A stretch of DNA of 64,000 nucleotides from Parahaliea mediterranea (GTDB lineage Bacteria; Pseudomonadota; Gammaproteobacteria; Pseudomonadales; Halieaceae): NCBI RefSeq assembly GCF_003402235.1, contig NZ_QEWO01000001.1:434001-498000 (forward strand), written 5' to 3'. Position numbers and translations under genes: made by a program. Below are positions 1 through 8,922 of this stretch, piece by piece. The notes under the pieces were generated by a model. That model searched no databases. It was not told where the DNA came from and saw only the letters and a list, made by a program, of their open reading frames with translations. Each line of letters opens with the position of its first letter. Position 1 is the stretch's first letter.

Positions 1-2
1 GC

Positions 3-290
3 ATCCACCAGAGTTGGAGCCTCACCGAACTCGAAGACGCCGCCAACAAGTACCAGCACGACGTGTGCGACGAACACTATCACCTCGACCGCATCGACCC
101 CAAGGCGCGCTACGAGGTCAGCACCATCGCGGTGCCGGTGTGCGTGTACCGCGACGTGCCTGTCATGTGCTTTGTGGCCGGCTCCATCGACAAGCCCATC
201 ACCGGCGCGCAGATCGAAGACATTGCCGCGCGCATGAAGGAATCCGCCGACCGGGTTACCGCCCTGGCCATGGGCAAAACCAGCGTCTGA
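3..290 (+). CDS. IclR-family transcriptional regulator, C-terminal part (5' truncated by window)
   Basis: The reading frame is open from the window edge, so only the last ~95 residues are seen. The segment STIAVPVCVYRDVPVMCF followed by ITGAQIEDIAARMKESADRV resembles the final beta-strands and helix of the IclR effector-binding domain, where a conserved A-V-P-V-F-like strand precedes a closing amphipathic helix. The DNA-binding half lies upstream of the window. If the call is right, it is a cytoplasmic, ligand-responsive regulator, with no clue here to its effector. The stop is only 9 bp before the next gene, so the two are probably co-transcribed. The family call rests on this short tail and is moderate. 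Confidence 0.55.
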   Translation: MHQSWSLTELEDAANKYQHDVCDEHYHLDRIDPKARYEVSTIAVPVCVYRDVPVMCFVAGSIDKPITGAQIEDIAARMKESADRVTALAMGKTSV

Positions 291-299
291 CCACCCGTT

Positions 300-1073
300 A
301 TGAATGACAGCCCGGCCTACCGCGAACGCAAGGCCTTCTTCGACCGCCTGTTGACCGTGTACGGCCGCAAGCCTGTGCTGGAAGTGCTGCAGAACACTGC
401 CTTGCAATGCCACGCCCTGCACCTGGCTGACAGCAACCGCGACCAGGGCATTGTGCGCGACATCCGCGCGCTGGCCGAGCGCCGGGGGGTTGAGGTTCGC
501 CTGCATGACCGCCAGGCCCTGTCGCGGATTTCCCGCAACGGCCGCCAGGACCAGGGCGTGGCGATTGACGTGCTGTGCCCCGCTTTCCAGCGAGCGGAAC
601 ACGCCGTACCCGACCTGCCGGCCAATGCTCGCCTGCTGGCGCTGGATGGCATCAGCAACCCGCAGAACCTGGGCATGATTATCCGCTCGGCGGCGGCCGG
701 TGACGTGGATGGCATCCTCTATGCCCGCCGTGGCAATGCCGCCCTCGGCCCGCTGGTGATCAAGGCCAGCGCGGGCACCCTGTACCGGGCGCCGCTGCTG
801 TTGTGTGATGCATTGCCAGACATGCTCCGCCAGTGCAGATCGGCCGGCATGGAGGTTTGCACCCTGAGCGCCACCGCCACCGAATCACTCTTTGACTTCA
901 GGCCGCAGGGGGGCTGCGTCTATGTTCTAGGCAATGAAACCGACGGCGTCTCAAGCGCCGCGCAGGACACCGCCAGCCGCGGCCTTTCCATCCCCATGCG
1001 CAACGGTGTGGAGTCGCTGAACGTGGCGGTGACCGCCAGCCTGATTGCCTACGCGGGTCGCATACAGGGTTAG
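300..1073 (+). CDS. SpoU/TrmH-family RNA 2'-O-methyltransferase
   Basis: This 257-residue protein carries all three SpoU signatures of the alpha/beta-knot SAM-dependent RNA ribose methyltransferases: ALDGISNPQNLGMIIRSA at about 114-131 (catalytic Arg129), VLGNETDGVS at 209-218 and IPMRNGVESLNVAVTASL at about 231-248. The N-terminal ~100 residues match the small substrate-binding domain common to RlmB/TrmH-like enzymes. The family acts in the cytoplasm on tRNA or rRNA. Which nucleotide is modified cannot be told from the sequence, and RlmB is normally encoded beside rnr, which is absent here. It follows the IclR-like gene by 9 bp. Confidence 0.88.
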   Translation: MNDSPAYRERKAFFDRLLTVYGRKPVLEVLQNTALQCHALHLADSNRDQGIVRDIRALAERRGVEVRLHDRQALSRISRNGRQDQGVAIDVLCPAFQRAEHAVPDLPANARLLALDGISNPQNLGMIIRSAAAGDVDGILYARRGNAALGPLVIKASAGTLYRAPLLLCDALPDMLRQCRSAGMEVCTLSATATESLFDFRPQGGCVYVLGNETDGVSSAAQDTASRGLSIPMRNGVESLNVAVTASLIAYAGRIQG

Positions 1074-1222
1074 CAGCGCAGGCCCGGATAGACAAACTTG
1101 CAGGGCCGCTGCACACAAATGCCACGCCACCTCCTCAGTACCACTTGTCGATATCCATCGCCAGACCGAAGCAGGTGTACTTCAGCCTGGCGATCAGGTT
1201 ATTGGTGCCAAGTGGGGCCAGG

Positions 1223-2338
1223 TCAGCGCTCGTAGGGATTCACATCGATAATGATTTTGCCGCGGGCGCGACCAGACTCTGAATAGGCCAGCGCCTCACG
1301 GACTTCGGACAGGGGGTAATGCCGATCGATTACCGGCGACAATTCCCCGCGCTCCATCAGCTGTGCCAGGTGGGCGAGGTCCGGCCCGTTCAGGCCGGAG
1401 ACGAAAGGCTTCAGTTGTTCGTCGACCAGTTGAGAAATCAGCACGGCGCTAGCAAGGTTGAGCAGCGGCCCTACCCAGTTGCCCTTACCGGCCCCGACCA
1501 TCACCAGGGTACCGCCGCTCGCCAGTGCCCGACGATTGGCCAGGGGTGAATGATTGCCTACCGCATCGATGATGACATCCCAGCGCTCTCCGCTGCGGGT
1601 ATAGTCGCTCTGCGTGTAGTCGATGACCTCATCCGCCCCGAGACCGCGCACCATAGCAAGATTACGGGTACTGCACACACCAGTGACTTTGGCGCCCATG
1701 TTACGTGCCAACTGGACGGCAAAGGTGCCGACACCACCGGAGGCGCCGTTGACCAGTACCCGGTCGCCAGCGGACACCCCGCCGACATCACGCAGGGCCT
1801 GCAATGCGGTGACTGCAGCGATGGGCAGGGCCGCTGCCTCGGCGTAGCCAATGTTGTCGGGCATGGCGGCCACTGAGCCATCGGCACGCAATTTCACATA
1901 ATCGCTAAAGGCACCGCTCTTGCCGCCGTAAACGGCATCGCCCGGCTGGAAACGCGTGACCCCGCTACCTACCTCAACCACGGTGCCGGCAAAGTCTACG
2001 CCGACGCCCTGTAGCGTATTGCGGCCAATGCCTGAGATCAGGCGCATAAAGTAAGGCTCGCCCCGCAGATAATGCCAGTCCAGCGGGTTCACACTCGCCG
2101 CGCGCACCTGAACGAGTATCTCGCCGGGGCCGACATCCGGGATGGGCAGGGTCGTGTTTTCCACCACCTCCGGCGAGCCGTAACAGCGCTGAATTGCGCT
2201 GCGCATGACGCGATCGCCGTTGTAAGCCGCCGGCTCCGAGGGACAGGCAACGTTGTAGGACAGGGTAAAGGCCAAAACCACCAGGCCGACGCCGAGCAGC
2301 GCCAACAGGCTGAGGAAAACAGTGCGGAGGAGTTTCAT
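1223..2338 (-). CDS. membrane-anchored NAD(P)-dependent quinone-oxidoreductase-like protein (MDR superfamily)
   Basis: The 371-residue protein starts with a hydrophobic helix (about 5-27) that should anchor it in the inner membrane. A medium-chain dehydrogenase/reductase domain follows: a GroES-like part with VNPLDWHYLRG near 83-92, then a Rossmann fold with NGASGGVGT at 197-205. The catalytic-zinc Cys/His pattern of true alcohol dehydrogenases is absent, which fits the zinc-independent quinone oxidoreductase/enoyl reductase branch. The C-terminal part (DRHYPLSEVREALAY) is typical of that branch. It stands alone on the minus strand. An anchored version is less usual than the soluble form. Substrate unknown. 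Confidence 0.82.
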   Translation of the reverse strand: MKLLRTVFLSLLALLGVGLVVLAFTLSYNVACPSEPAAYNGDRVMRSAIQRCYGSPEVVENTTLPIPDVGPGEILVQVRAASVNPLDWHYLRGEPYFMRLISGIGRNTLQGVGVDFAGTVVEVGSGVTRFQPGDAVYGGKSGAFSDYVKLRADGSVAAMPDNIGYAEAAALPIAAVTALQALRDVGGVSAGDRVLVNGASGGVGTFAVQLARNMGAKVTGVCSTRNLAMVRGLGADEVIDYTQSDYTRSGERWDVIIDAVGNHSPLANRRALASGGTLVMVGAGKGNWVGPLLNLASAVLISQLVDEQLKPFVSGLNGPDLAHLAQLMERGELSPVIDRHYPLSEVREALAYSESGRARGKIIIDVNPYER

Positions 2339-2428
2339 GCGGGGCTCCCGGAGCCGATTCTACGTGGCTCCTAGCTTAAACACCCGAAACGGTAAAGGAC
2401 AGGCGCCCTATCCCGCGACAGGGGCGCC

Positions 2429-3604
2429 TTACCGCGACAGGTAACCCATGCCGTCTTCCAGGCCCTTGAGGGTCAGCGGGTACATGTGGCCTTCCAGCAG
2501 CTGGTTGGCGATGGCAGTGGACTGGGTCCACTCCCACTCCTCCTCGGGCACCGGGTTGATCCAGATCACCTTCTCGTAGGTTTCCCGCAGGCGTCGCATC
2601 CACACTTCGCCGGACTCCTCGTTCCAGTGCTCCACAGACCCGCCGGGCTGGACGATTTCGTAGGGCGACATGGCGGCATCGCCGACAAAGATCACCTTGT
2701 AGTCGTGGCTGTACTTGTGCATGACATCCAGCAAAGGCGTGCGCTCGTTGTGCCGGCGGATGTTGTTGCGCCACACGCTTTCGTAGATGAAGTTATGGAA
2801 GTAGAAGTACTCCATGTGCTTGAACTCGGTGCGCGCCGCCGAGAACAGTTCTTCGCAGACCTTCACGTGGGGGTCCATGGAGCCACCCACATCGAAGAAG
2901 ATCAGCACCTTCACCGCGTTGTGCCGCTCCGGCACCATTTTGATATCCAGCAGGCCGGCATTGCGGGCGGTGGAGCGGATGGTGTCATCCAGGTCCAGCT
3001 CGTCGGCGGCCCCGGTGCGGGCAAACTTGCGCAAGCGGCGCAGGGCCACCTTGATGTTGCGGGTGCCCAGTTCAACGCTGTCATCGAGGTTCTTGAAGTC
3101 GCGCTTGTCCCAGACCTTGACCGCCTTGCGATTGCCGCCATTGGGGCCAACGCGGATGCCCTCGGGGTGATAACCCTGCTGGCCGAAGGGCGAGGTGCCA
3201 CCGGTGCCGATCCACTTGTTGCCGCCTTCGTGGCGCTCCTTCTGCTCTTCAAGCCGCTTCTTGAATTCTTCGATGAGCTTTTCCAGCCCGCCGAGGGATT
3301 CGATCTTGGCCTTTTCTTCCTCGGAGAGCTGCTTCATGAACTCGTTGCGCAGCCAGTCGTCGGGAATCAGCGCCTCGATAATGTCATCGAGCTGTTCCAG
3401 TTCACGAAAATGCAGGCCGAAGGCGCGATCAAAGCGGTCGAAGTATTTCTCGTCCTTCACCATGCAGGTGCGACTGAAATAGTAGAACTCGTCGATGCTG
3501 CCGAAGGCCACGTGCTGCTTCAGGCCTTCCAGCAGATCGAGCAGTTCCCGGGTGGTGACCGGTACGCCGGCGTCCTTCAGGCCGTGGAAGAAGTTAATCA
3601 ACAT
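2429..3604 (-). CDS. CoxE-like von Willebrand factor A domain protein
   Basis: This 391-residue cytoplasmic protein has a helical N-terminal half rich in charged residues (a KIESLGGLEKLIEEFKKRLE-type coiled segment near 120-140) and a C-terminal VWA fold. The metal-site motif reads FFDVGGSMD, a DxGxS form of the usual DxSxS, and IFVGDAAMSPYE supplies a later acidic position. It lies 9 bp downstream of the MoxR-type ATPase. MoxR/VWA pairs act as chaperone-like modules that mature or insert metal centres in other proteins. The client here is not evident. I regard the DxGxS variant as probably a subfamily feature rather than a defect. Confidence 0.85.
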   Translation of the reverse strand: MLINFFHGLKDAGVPVTTRELLDLLEGLKQHVAFGSIDEFYYFSRTCMVKDEKYFDRFDRAFGLHFRELEQLDDIIEALIPDDWLRNEFMKQLSEEEKAKIESLGGLEKLIEEFKKRLEEQKERHEGGNKWIGTGGTSPFGQQGYHPEGIRVGPNGGNRKAVKVWDKRDFKNLDDSVELGTRNIKVALRRLRKFARTGAADELDLDDTIRSTARNAGLLDIKMVPERHNAVKVLIFFDVGGSMDPHVKVCEELFSAARTEFKHMEYFYFHNFIYESVWRNNIRRHNERTPLLDVMHKYSHDYKVIFVGDAAMSPYEIVQPGGSVEHWNEESGEVWMRRLRETYEKVIWINPVPEEEWEWTQSTAIANQLLEGHMYPLTLKGLEDGMGYLSR

Positions 3605-3613
3605 CGGCGGCGC

Positions 3614-4459
3614 CTAGCGGGTTTCCCGCCGGTGCATAAAGGCCAGGCGCTCCAGCAGGTGCACGTCCTGCTCGTTTTTCAGCAGCGCGCCGTAGAGCGG
3701 CGGAATGGCCTTGCTCTGGTCGCGCTCCTTGAGCAGTTCATCGGGGATGTCATCGGCCATCAGCAGCTTCAGCCAATCGATCAGCTCCGAGGTGGAGGGC
3801 TTTTTCTTCAGGCCCGGAATGGCGCGCAGGTCGAAGAACACTTCCAGCGCGTCCTGCACCAGTTCCTGGGTGATGCCCGGGTAGTGCACGTCCACAATCT
3901 GGCGCATGGTGTCGCGGTCGGGGAAGTTGATGAAGTGGAAGAAACAGCGGCGCAGGAAGGCGTCCGGCAGTTCCTTCTCGTTGTTGGAGGTAATGATGAT
4001 GATCGGACGCTGTTTGGCTTTGATGGTCTCGCCGGTCTCATAGACGAAGAACTCCATCCGGTCCAGTTCCACCAGCAGGTCGTTGGGAAACTCGATATCG
4101 GCCTTGTCGATCTCGTCGATCAGCAGCACCACCTGCTCGTCGGCGTCGAAGGCCTCCCACAGCTTGCCCTTTTTGATGTAGTTGGCAATGTCGTGGACTT
4201 TTTCGTCGCCGAGTTGGGAGTCCCGCAGGCGGGACACCGCATCGTACTCGTACAGCCCCTGCTGGGCCTTGGTGGTGGATTTGATGTGCCACTGGATCAG
4301 GCGCTTGCCCAGCCCCTGGGCCACCTCTTCCGCCAGCATGGTCTTGCCGGTGCCCGGCTCTCCCTTGATCAGCAGCGGGCGCTGCAGGGTTACCGCGGCG
4401 TTTACCGCCATGCGTAAATCATCGGTCGCTACGTAGCGATCTGTCCCTTCGAATTTCAT
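3614..4459 (-). CDS. MoxR-family AAA+ ATPase
   Basis: A 281-residue AAA+ protein with Walker A GEPGTGKT near residues 35-42, Walker B VVLLIDEIDKAD near 110-121, a sensor segment IIIITSNNEKELPDAFLRRC and an arginine-finger region. This is the MoxR arrangement. MoxR ATPases work with a VWA partner to remodel or activate protein complexes, and the partner gene follows by 9 bp in the same direction. A second VWA protein lies just upstream, at 4527-6053. All lie on the minus strand with small gaps and may form one transcription unit. The target complex cannot be read from the context. Confidence 0.9.
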   Translation of the reverse strand: MKFEGTDRYVATDDLRMAVNAAVTLQRPLLIKGEPGTGKTMLAEEVAQGLGKRLIQWHIKSTTKAQQGLYEYDAVSRLRDSQLGDEKVHDIANYIKKGKLWEAFDADEQVVLLIDEIDKADIEFPNDLLVELDRMEFFVYETGETIKAKQRPIIIITSNNEKELPDAFLRRCFFHFINFPDRDTMRQIVDVHYPGITQELVQDALEVFFDLRAIPGLKKKPSTSELIDWLKLLMADDIPDELLKERDQSKAIPPLYGALLKNEQDVHLLERLAFMHRRETR

Positions 4460-4526
4460 ACTCTCGCGTCACCTGAATCGGACAAAGCCTGCAAGGTTAG
4501 CGAGCGGGGCCAGCCCGTGCAAGCAT

Positions 4527-6053
4527 TCAGCGCCGGCTGTCGTCCTCGGCCTGCGCGCTGACGCCCTGGATTACCGGGTCGGCGTCCTCTTCCCCGCCGT
4601 CATCGCCGTTGCCGGAAAAGCGCTGCTCCCACAGCGCCAGGCGGCGCTGGCGCCGGCGCCGGGATATGCCCCAGGCAATCAGAGCAACCGCCGCCACCCC
4701 CCCAAACAGGGTCAGCATGGGGGCGGTCAGGCTGGCGTCCGGCAACTCCGCCGGACGTGAACTGATGGAGTTTTCGGCCGGGTCGGCGATCACTTCCACA
4801 TGCAGGGGCAACTCACGCTGAAGGGTTTTGCCCGACACCTGGGCCACCAGTTGGTAGCGCCCCGGGGTGCTGAAGGCGGGAATGACAATGCGGTACTCGC
4901 CGTTTTGCGGCAGAGCGTAGCGCTCGCTGACGTCAATCTGCTCTCTGTAGCCGCCGGGCCCGTTGATGGATACGGCAATACGGAACAGACCCAGCACTTC
5001 CGGGTCATTCAGCACCCGCTCGCCATCGCGCAAGCGCAGGCCCAGCTCGCTCACCCGCCCCGCCGGCATGCTGTTGGGCAGGGGGTCGATCTCGATATTG
5101 AGGTCGGCGATCACCGTGACCTTGATGCGGGCCCCCTCGGGGGCAGACAGCACCCAGTTGCCCGCCTCGGGCTGGCGCACGGTGGCCAGGGCAAAGCCAT
5201 CGGCGACAAACCAGTCGGCGGCGTCGGTTTGCCCGGGTTGCAGGCGGGTGCCATCAGGGGCGCGCAGCGACAACTCGGCCGGCGAGCCGTCAAAAAACAG
5301 GAGCGCGGTGAATTCCTCCACACTGTCATCAATCGAGAAGCGCCCGTTGTCCAGCGGCACCTGGGCCGCCGGCGCCACCATTTCCAGGGATTGTACAAAG
5401 ATGCCCGACAGCTCATCGGGGCTGTTGGCTTTTTCGGCGATGCCTCGGCTCTGTTCGGCCAGCGAGCGCAGGAAGGTCCAGTCGGCTTCGTCCGACAGGG
5501 CAATGGTGTGCACCGGAATGCCGGTTGCGCCAAGCCTGGGCGCGGTGTCGGTCAGCACCTGGCGCGCCGCAGTGGCGTTGGCCATGGGCGAGGCCGCCAC
5601 ATCCACCTTGCCATCGGTGAGCAGCACTATGCTGCTGCGGTAGCGGGGGTCCATGCTGCCGATATCGTAGGTGGCGGCCGCCAGCGCCGCCGGGATGTTG
5701 GTGCGCTGGCCGGAATTATCGATGGCGGCCACCGCCGCCCGGGCCCGCTCGCGCCAGGCGCTGTCCACCTCGCCGTGGGGCACCAGGCCCTCCACCGACT
5801 CGCCAAAAATCCACACTCCGGCGCGGGCGCCGTCGGGCAGCAGGCGCACAATCAGCTCAAGCGCCGGACCGCGCAGGTTGTCCGGGTCGGACTGCTTCAT
5901 GCTGCCGGAAATGTCGATCAGCAGGCGCAGGTCCGGGCGCAGCGCGCGCGCACCGGCATCGGCCTGCGCCAGCGCGGGCAGCAGCACCGACAACAGTAAC
6001 AACAGCAGTACGCGGCCCCGCGCCAGGGTGGCAACAATCGATTTGGGTGTCAT
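4527..6053 (-). CDS. exported, C-terminally anchored von Willebrand factor A domain protein
   Basis: The 508-residue protein begins with a Sec-type signal peptide (hydrophobic residues ~14-30, AQA before the mature part). A VWA domain follows with an intact MIDAS, LLIDISGSMKQ (D47, S49, S51), and IVLLTDGKVD further on. Beta-rich domains come next, and one transmembrane helix near 445-467 precedes a basic cytoplasmic tail with RRRRQRR. Most of the protein is therefore periplasmic. It resembles the gammaproteobacterial TIGR03503-type VWA proteins as I remember them, which should be verified. It sits between a small membrane protein and the MoxR/VWA pair on the same strand. Confidence 0.78.
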   Translation of the reverse strand: MTPKSIVATLARGRVLLLLLLSVLLPALAQADAGARALRPDLRLLIDISGSMKQSDPDNLRGPALELIVRLLPDGARAGVWIFGESVEGLVPHGEVDSAWRERARAAVAAIDNSGQRTNIPAALAAATYDIGSMDPRYRSSIVLLTDGKVDVAASPMANATAARQVLTDTAPRLGATGIPVHTIALSDEADWTFLRSLAEQSRGIAEKANSPDELSGIFVQSLEMVAPAAQVPLDNGRFSIDDSVEEFTALLFFDGSPAELSLRAPDGTRLQPGQTDAADWFVADGFALATVRQPEAGNWVLSAPEGARIKVTVIADLNIEIDPLPNSMPAGRVSELGLRLRDGERVLNDPEVLGLFRIAVSINGPGGYREQIDVSERYALPQNGEYRIVIPAFSTPGRYQLVAQVSGKTLQRELPLHVEVIADPAENSISSRPAELPDASLTAPMLTLFGGVAAVALIAWGISRRRRQRRLALWEQRFSGNGDDGGEEDADPVIQGVSAQAEDDSRR

Positions 6054-6066
6054 GGGGTGGGTGTGC

Positions 6067-6438
6067 TCAGGCCGCTTGCGCGTCCTCGTCCTGTGGCAGG
6101 GGGCGGCGACGATGGCGCAACACCGTCACGCCAAGCAGCAAGGCCAGCACCAGGGCGGCCCCCACCATGACGGCCAGCGGCCGCAGGGCGTGCTCCGCGG
6201 CGGCAAAATCCACTGTCAGCCACTGGAACACGGCAACAATCAGGGCCGGGGCCAGGGTGTCCACCCCCGCCTGGGGGAAGGCCGGAGTCAGCAACAGGGC
6301 GGCGCCCACCAGCACTACCAGGCCAATCCAGGCCGGTCGCCAGCTCTTGCGCAGCCAGAAGGCAAACAGTATCAGCGCCAGCACCGCGGCACCGAGGTAG
6401 GCGGCCATGGCTATGTGGTAACTCTGTTCATCCAGCAC
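6067..6438 (-). CDS. small multi-pass membrane protein of unknown function
   Basis: This 123-residue protein is nearly all hydrophobic helix, with segments at about 9-28, 36-53, 61-78 and 86-106, and a basic/acidic C-terminal tail (RHRRRPLPQDEDAQAA). I do not recognise a family. It lies 13 bp upstream of the exported VWA protein on the same strand and 11 bp downstream of ycgN, so it is probably translated from the same message. A structural partner of the VWA protein in the inner membrane is a plausible guess from position only. Confidence 0.6.
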   Translation of the reverse strand: MLDEQSYHIAMAAYLGAAVLALILFAFWLRKSWRPAWIGLVVLVGAALLLTPAFPQAGVDTLAPALIVAVFQWLTVDFAAAEHALRPLAVMVGAALVLALLLGVTVLRHRRRPLPQDEDAQAA

Positions 6439-6449
6439 GGGGTTCTCTC

Positions 6450-6887
6450 CTACTCAACCCAGTTGACGATGTGTTCATCATAACCATCGGGATGAACATA
6501 TTCATCCGAGATGGATCGCCCGCGAATGGATATCCCGGCGCTGTGGACGATGTCCGGGTTACCGCTCACCAGCGGGTGCCAGGCCGGCAGGGGCTGGCCG
6601 TGGGCGCGCAGGCGGTAGGCGCAGGTGGTAGGCAACCAGTCGAAGGCATCGCTGCTGTGTGCGGTGAGTTGAATACAGTCGGGCACCCGCTCGCTGCGCC
6701 GCGGATAGTCGCTGCAGCGGCAGCGCTCGGCATCCAGCAGGTGGCAGTGCACGTTGGTGTAGAAAAGCTCGCCGCTGTCGGCGTCCTGCAGTTTGTGCAG
6801 GCAGCACTTGGCGCAGCCATCGCACAGCGCCTCCCACTGCTGGTGATCCAGCGCCGCGAGGGGCAGCGTGTCCCACCATTCAGCCAT
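6450..6887 (-). CDS. ycgN: YcgN-family cysteine-cluster protein (UPF0260)
   Basis: The 145-residue protein has the dense cysteine pattern of the YcgN/YkgJ cysteine-cluster family: C22-x2-C25-x2-CC (28-29), C48, C56, C58 and C71. This could bind zinc or an iron-sulfur cluster. Function in the family is not established. Its start overlaps the end of ycgL by 8 bp, and ycgL in turn overlaps rnd by 4 bp. A ycgN-ycgL neighbourhood also occurs in E. coli, which strengthens the naming. Confidence 0.88.
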   Translation of the reverse strand: MAEWWDTLPLAALDHQQWEALCDGCAKCCLHKLQDADSGELFYTNVHCHLLDAERCRCSDYPRRSERVPDCIQLTAHSSDAFDWLPTTCAYRLRAHGQPLPAWHPLVSGNPDIVHSAGISIRGRSISDEYVHPDGYDEHIVNWVE

Positions 6888-7152
6888 CGGCCCGCTCGCG
6901 CTGCAGCAATTGCGCGTCGGTGGGCGGCATCTGCAGGTAAAAACCCTGCCGCTCGATGTTTGCCAGCACCTCGGCGGCGTCCGCCCGGGCCAGTTTGCGG
7001 CCGGGCTCCAGCAGCAGAATCATCACCGATACCGGCTCGCCGAACTGCTTGAGCAGCGCCTCGGGCACCTCCGCAAGGCCGGTGGCCCGGTCGACATACA
7101 GGTACATTTCCGCCTTGCGGCTGCTGCGGAAGATTTCGCACAGGCGCTTCAT
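6880..7152 (-). CDS. ycgL: YcgL-domain protein
   Basis: A 90-residue soluble protein starting MKRLCEIFRSSRKAEMYLYV and continuing with VPEALLKQFGEPVSVMIL, which fits the compact YcgL domain. The family is widespread in Gammaproteobacteria and has no settled biochemical function. It overlaps ycgN by 8 bp downstream and rnd by 4 bp upstream, the tight overlaps of a translationally coupled operon. The position next to ribonuclease D and the cysteine-cluster protein suggests a shared role in RNA or metal homeostasis, but that is inference. Confidence 0.87.
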   Translation of the reverse strand: MKRLCEIFRSSRKAEMYLYVDRATGLAEVPEALLKQFGEPVSVMILLLEPGRKLARADAAEVLANIERQGFYLQMPPTDAQLLQRERADG

Positions 7153-8285
7153 GACTGTACCTGCGCCAGCAGCTCACGCAGCGGCTGCAATACCGGCTCC
7201 CGGCGCCAGCCCTGCCAGTGGCGCGGCTCGGTACCCGCGTCGCCGCTGCCAGCCTGGCGAATCAGTGCATCGTAGTCGCGGCTGTTGAGCAGGATCTCCG
7301 GCGCCACCTGCAGGCGGGCGGCGATGGCCCGGGCCTCTTTTTTCAGGCGCTTGGCAAGGTCGCGCTCCCGCGCCCCGGGCGGTGGCGGCAACGGCGCGGG
7401 CAGCGCATCATCGGGCAGCGCCCGCGCCGTTGCCAGCACATCCATCAATTCATCGGCATAGCGACGCTGGGCCGGTGGTGGCAAATCCACCGCGGCGCGC
7501 AGTTGCTCGCGGCTGGCGGGCAGCGCGCGGGCGATCTGCAGACAGTCGGCATCGGCGATAATCCAGGAGCGCGGTTTGTCGCGCTCCCGCGCGGTTTTCT
7601 CACGCCACTGGCTGAGGGCCGCCAGCGCACCCAACTGGCGCGCATCCAGCTTCCAGGCATTCTTGATGCGCAGGTAGTAAGGCTCCGGGTCGGCCAGCTG
7701 AGCGGCCACTGCATCGTCACCGTCGGCCAGTACCCAGTCCAGTTTGCCGGCGCTGACGCAGGCCTGGTGCAGGTGCTGGTACACGGTGAGCAGATACAGC
7801 ACATCCTGCGCGGCATATTGACACTGGGCCTCGCTCAGCGGGCGCTGCAACCAATCGGAGCGGGTCTCGTCCTTGGGCAGGTCCACGGCGCAGATGGCTT
7901 CCACTAGGGCGCGATAGCCCAGCCCAAAGCCGCGATCCAGCAGGGCCGCCGCGCGCTGGGTGTCAAACAGGGGCTGGGGCAGCACGCCAAGCCACTGGGT
8001 GAAAACTTCCAGGTCTTCACTGGGTGAGTGCAGCACTTTGACGATCGAGCGGTCTTCCATCAGGTCGATGATGGCGCCTATGTCATCCAGGGCCAGCGGG
8101 TCCACCAGCCAGGCGGTATCGCCAAAGCACAGCTGAAGCAGGGCCACCTGGGGATAGAAGGTATTGCGGCGCATGAACTCGGTGTCCACCGCCACCGCGG
8201 CGGCGCCGGCGTTGTCGGCCAGCACCTGCTCCAGGGTGGCGCTGTCTTCAATCAGTTGCCATGTGTGTTGACTGTTACTGCTCAT
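7149..8285 (-). CDS. rnd: ribonuclease D
   Basis: This is a 378-residue DEDD-type 3'-5' exoribonuclease that trims tRNA and other small RNA 3' ends. The catalytic acids are visible: AVDTEFMRR (D34, E36), HSPSEDLEVF (D91) and YAAQDVLYLL (Y157, D161). An HRDC domain follows from about residue 213 (LDARQLGALAALSQWREK), then a second helical RNA-binding region. Length matches the family. It starts just downstream of recR and overlaps ycgL by 4 bp. Confidence 0.95.
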   Translation of the reverse strand: MSSNSQHTWQLIEDSATLEQVLADNAGAAAVAVDTEFMRRNTFYPQVALLQLCFGDTAWLVDPLALDDIGAIIDLMEDRSIVKVLHSPSEDLEVFTQWLGVLPQPLFDTQRAAALLDRGFGLGYRALVEAICAVDLPKDETRSDWLQRPLSEAQCQYAAQDVLYLLTVYQHLHQACVSAGKLDWVLADGDDAVAAQLADPEPYYLRIKNAWKLDARQLGALAALSQWREKTARERDKPRSWIIADADCLQIARALPASREQLRAAVDLPPPAQRRYADELMDVLATARALPDDALPAPLPPPPGARERDLAKRLKKEARAIAARLQVAPEILLNSRDYDALIRQAGSGDAGTEPRHWQGWRREPVLQPLRELLAQVQS

Positions 8286-8301
8286 TGCACTGCTCTTCTA
8301 G

Positions 8302-8916
8302 CTAGCGGCTGCCGGACTCAACCTGCCGGCGCCCGCTGAAGGCGTGGGCCAGGGTGTTGCCATCGACATATTCAAGTTCACCACCCAGGGGCACGCCGTG
8401 GGCGATACGCGACACCTTGATCCCCTGCGGCAGCAGCATATCGGTGAGGTAGTAGGCCGTGGCCTCGCCTTCCACGGTGGGGTTGGTGGCCAGAATCACC
8501 TCGCTGACCCCCTCTTCCAGCACCCGCTGCTGAAAGCGGTCCAGGCCGATTTCCGCCGGACCAATGCCATCGATGGGCGACAGGTGCCCCATCAGCACAA
8601 AGTACAGGCCGCGATAGCTGCTGCTCTGCTCCACGGCCAGCACATCGGCCGGGGTTTCCACCACGCAGATGGTGCTGTGGTCGCGGCGCGTATCGACACA
8701 GATTTCGCACACGTCCAGCTCGGTGAAATTGCGACAGCGCTGGCAGTGGTCAACTTTTTCCACCGCCTGCACCAGCGCGTTGGCAAGATTCTGTGCCCCC
8801 TGGCGATCGCGCTCCAGCAGGTGCAGGGTCATGCGCTGGGCGGACTTGGGGCCGACGCCGGGCAGGCAGCGCAGGGCCTCGATCAATTCCAGCAGGGCCG
8901 GACTGAACTTCATCAA
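8302..8916 (-). CDS. recR: recombination mediator protein RecR
   Basis: The 204-residue protein works with RecF/RecO to load RecA at single-strand gaps. It shows the N-terminal helix-hairpin-helix region ([20 protein letters not shown]), a C4 zinc finger beginning [16 protein letters not shown], a Toprim segment beginning [16 protein letters not shown], and the C-terminal [16 protein letters not shown] Walker-B-like motif. It follows ybaB by 6 bp and dnaX lies upstream. The dnaX-ybaB-recR order is widely conserved in bacteria. Confidence 0.97.
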   Translation of the reverse strand: MMKFSPALLELIEALRCLPGVGPKSAQRMTLHLLERDRQGAQNLANALVQAVEKVDHCQRCRNFTELDVCEICVDTRRDHSTICVVETPADVLAVEQSSSYRGLYFVLMGHLSPIDGIGPAEIGLDRFQQRVLEEGVSEVILATNPTVEGEATAYYLTDMLLPQGIKVSRIAHGVPLGGELEYVDGNTLAHAFSGRRQVESGSR

Positions 8917-8922
8917 CGGCTC

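Noticed and set aside
2486-4417. A 643-codon plus-strand frame opposite the MoxR and VWA genes
   Set aside because: It is a shadow of the two minus-strand genes with intact Walker and VWA motifs.
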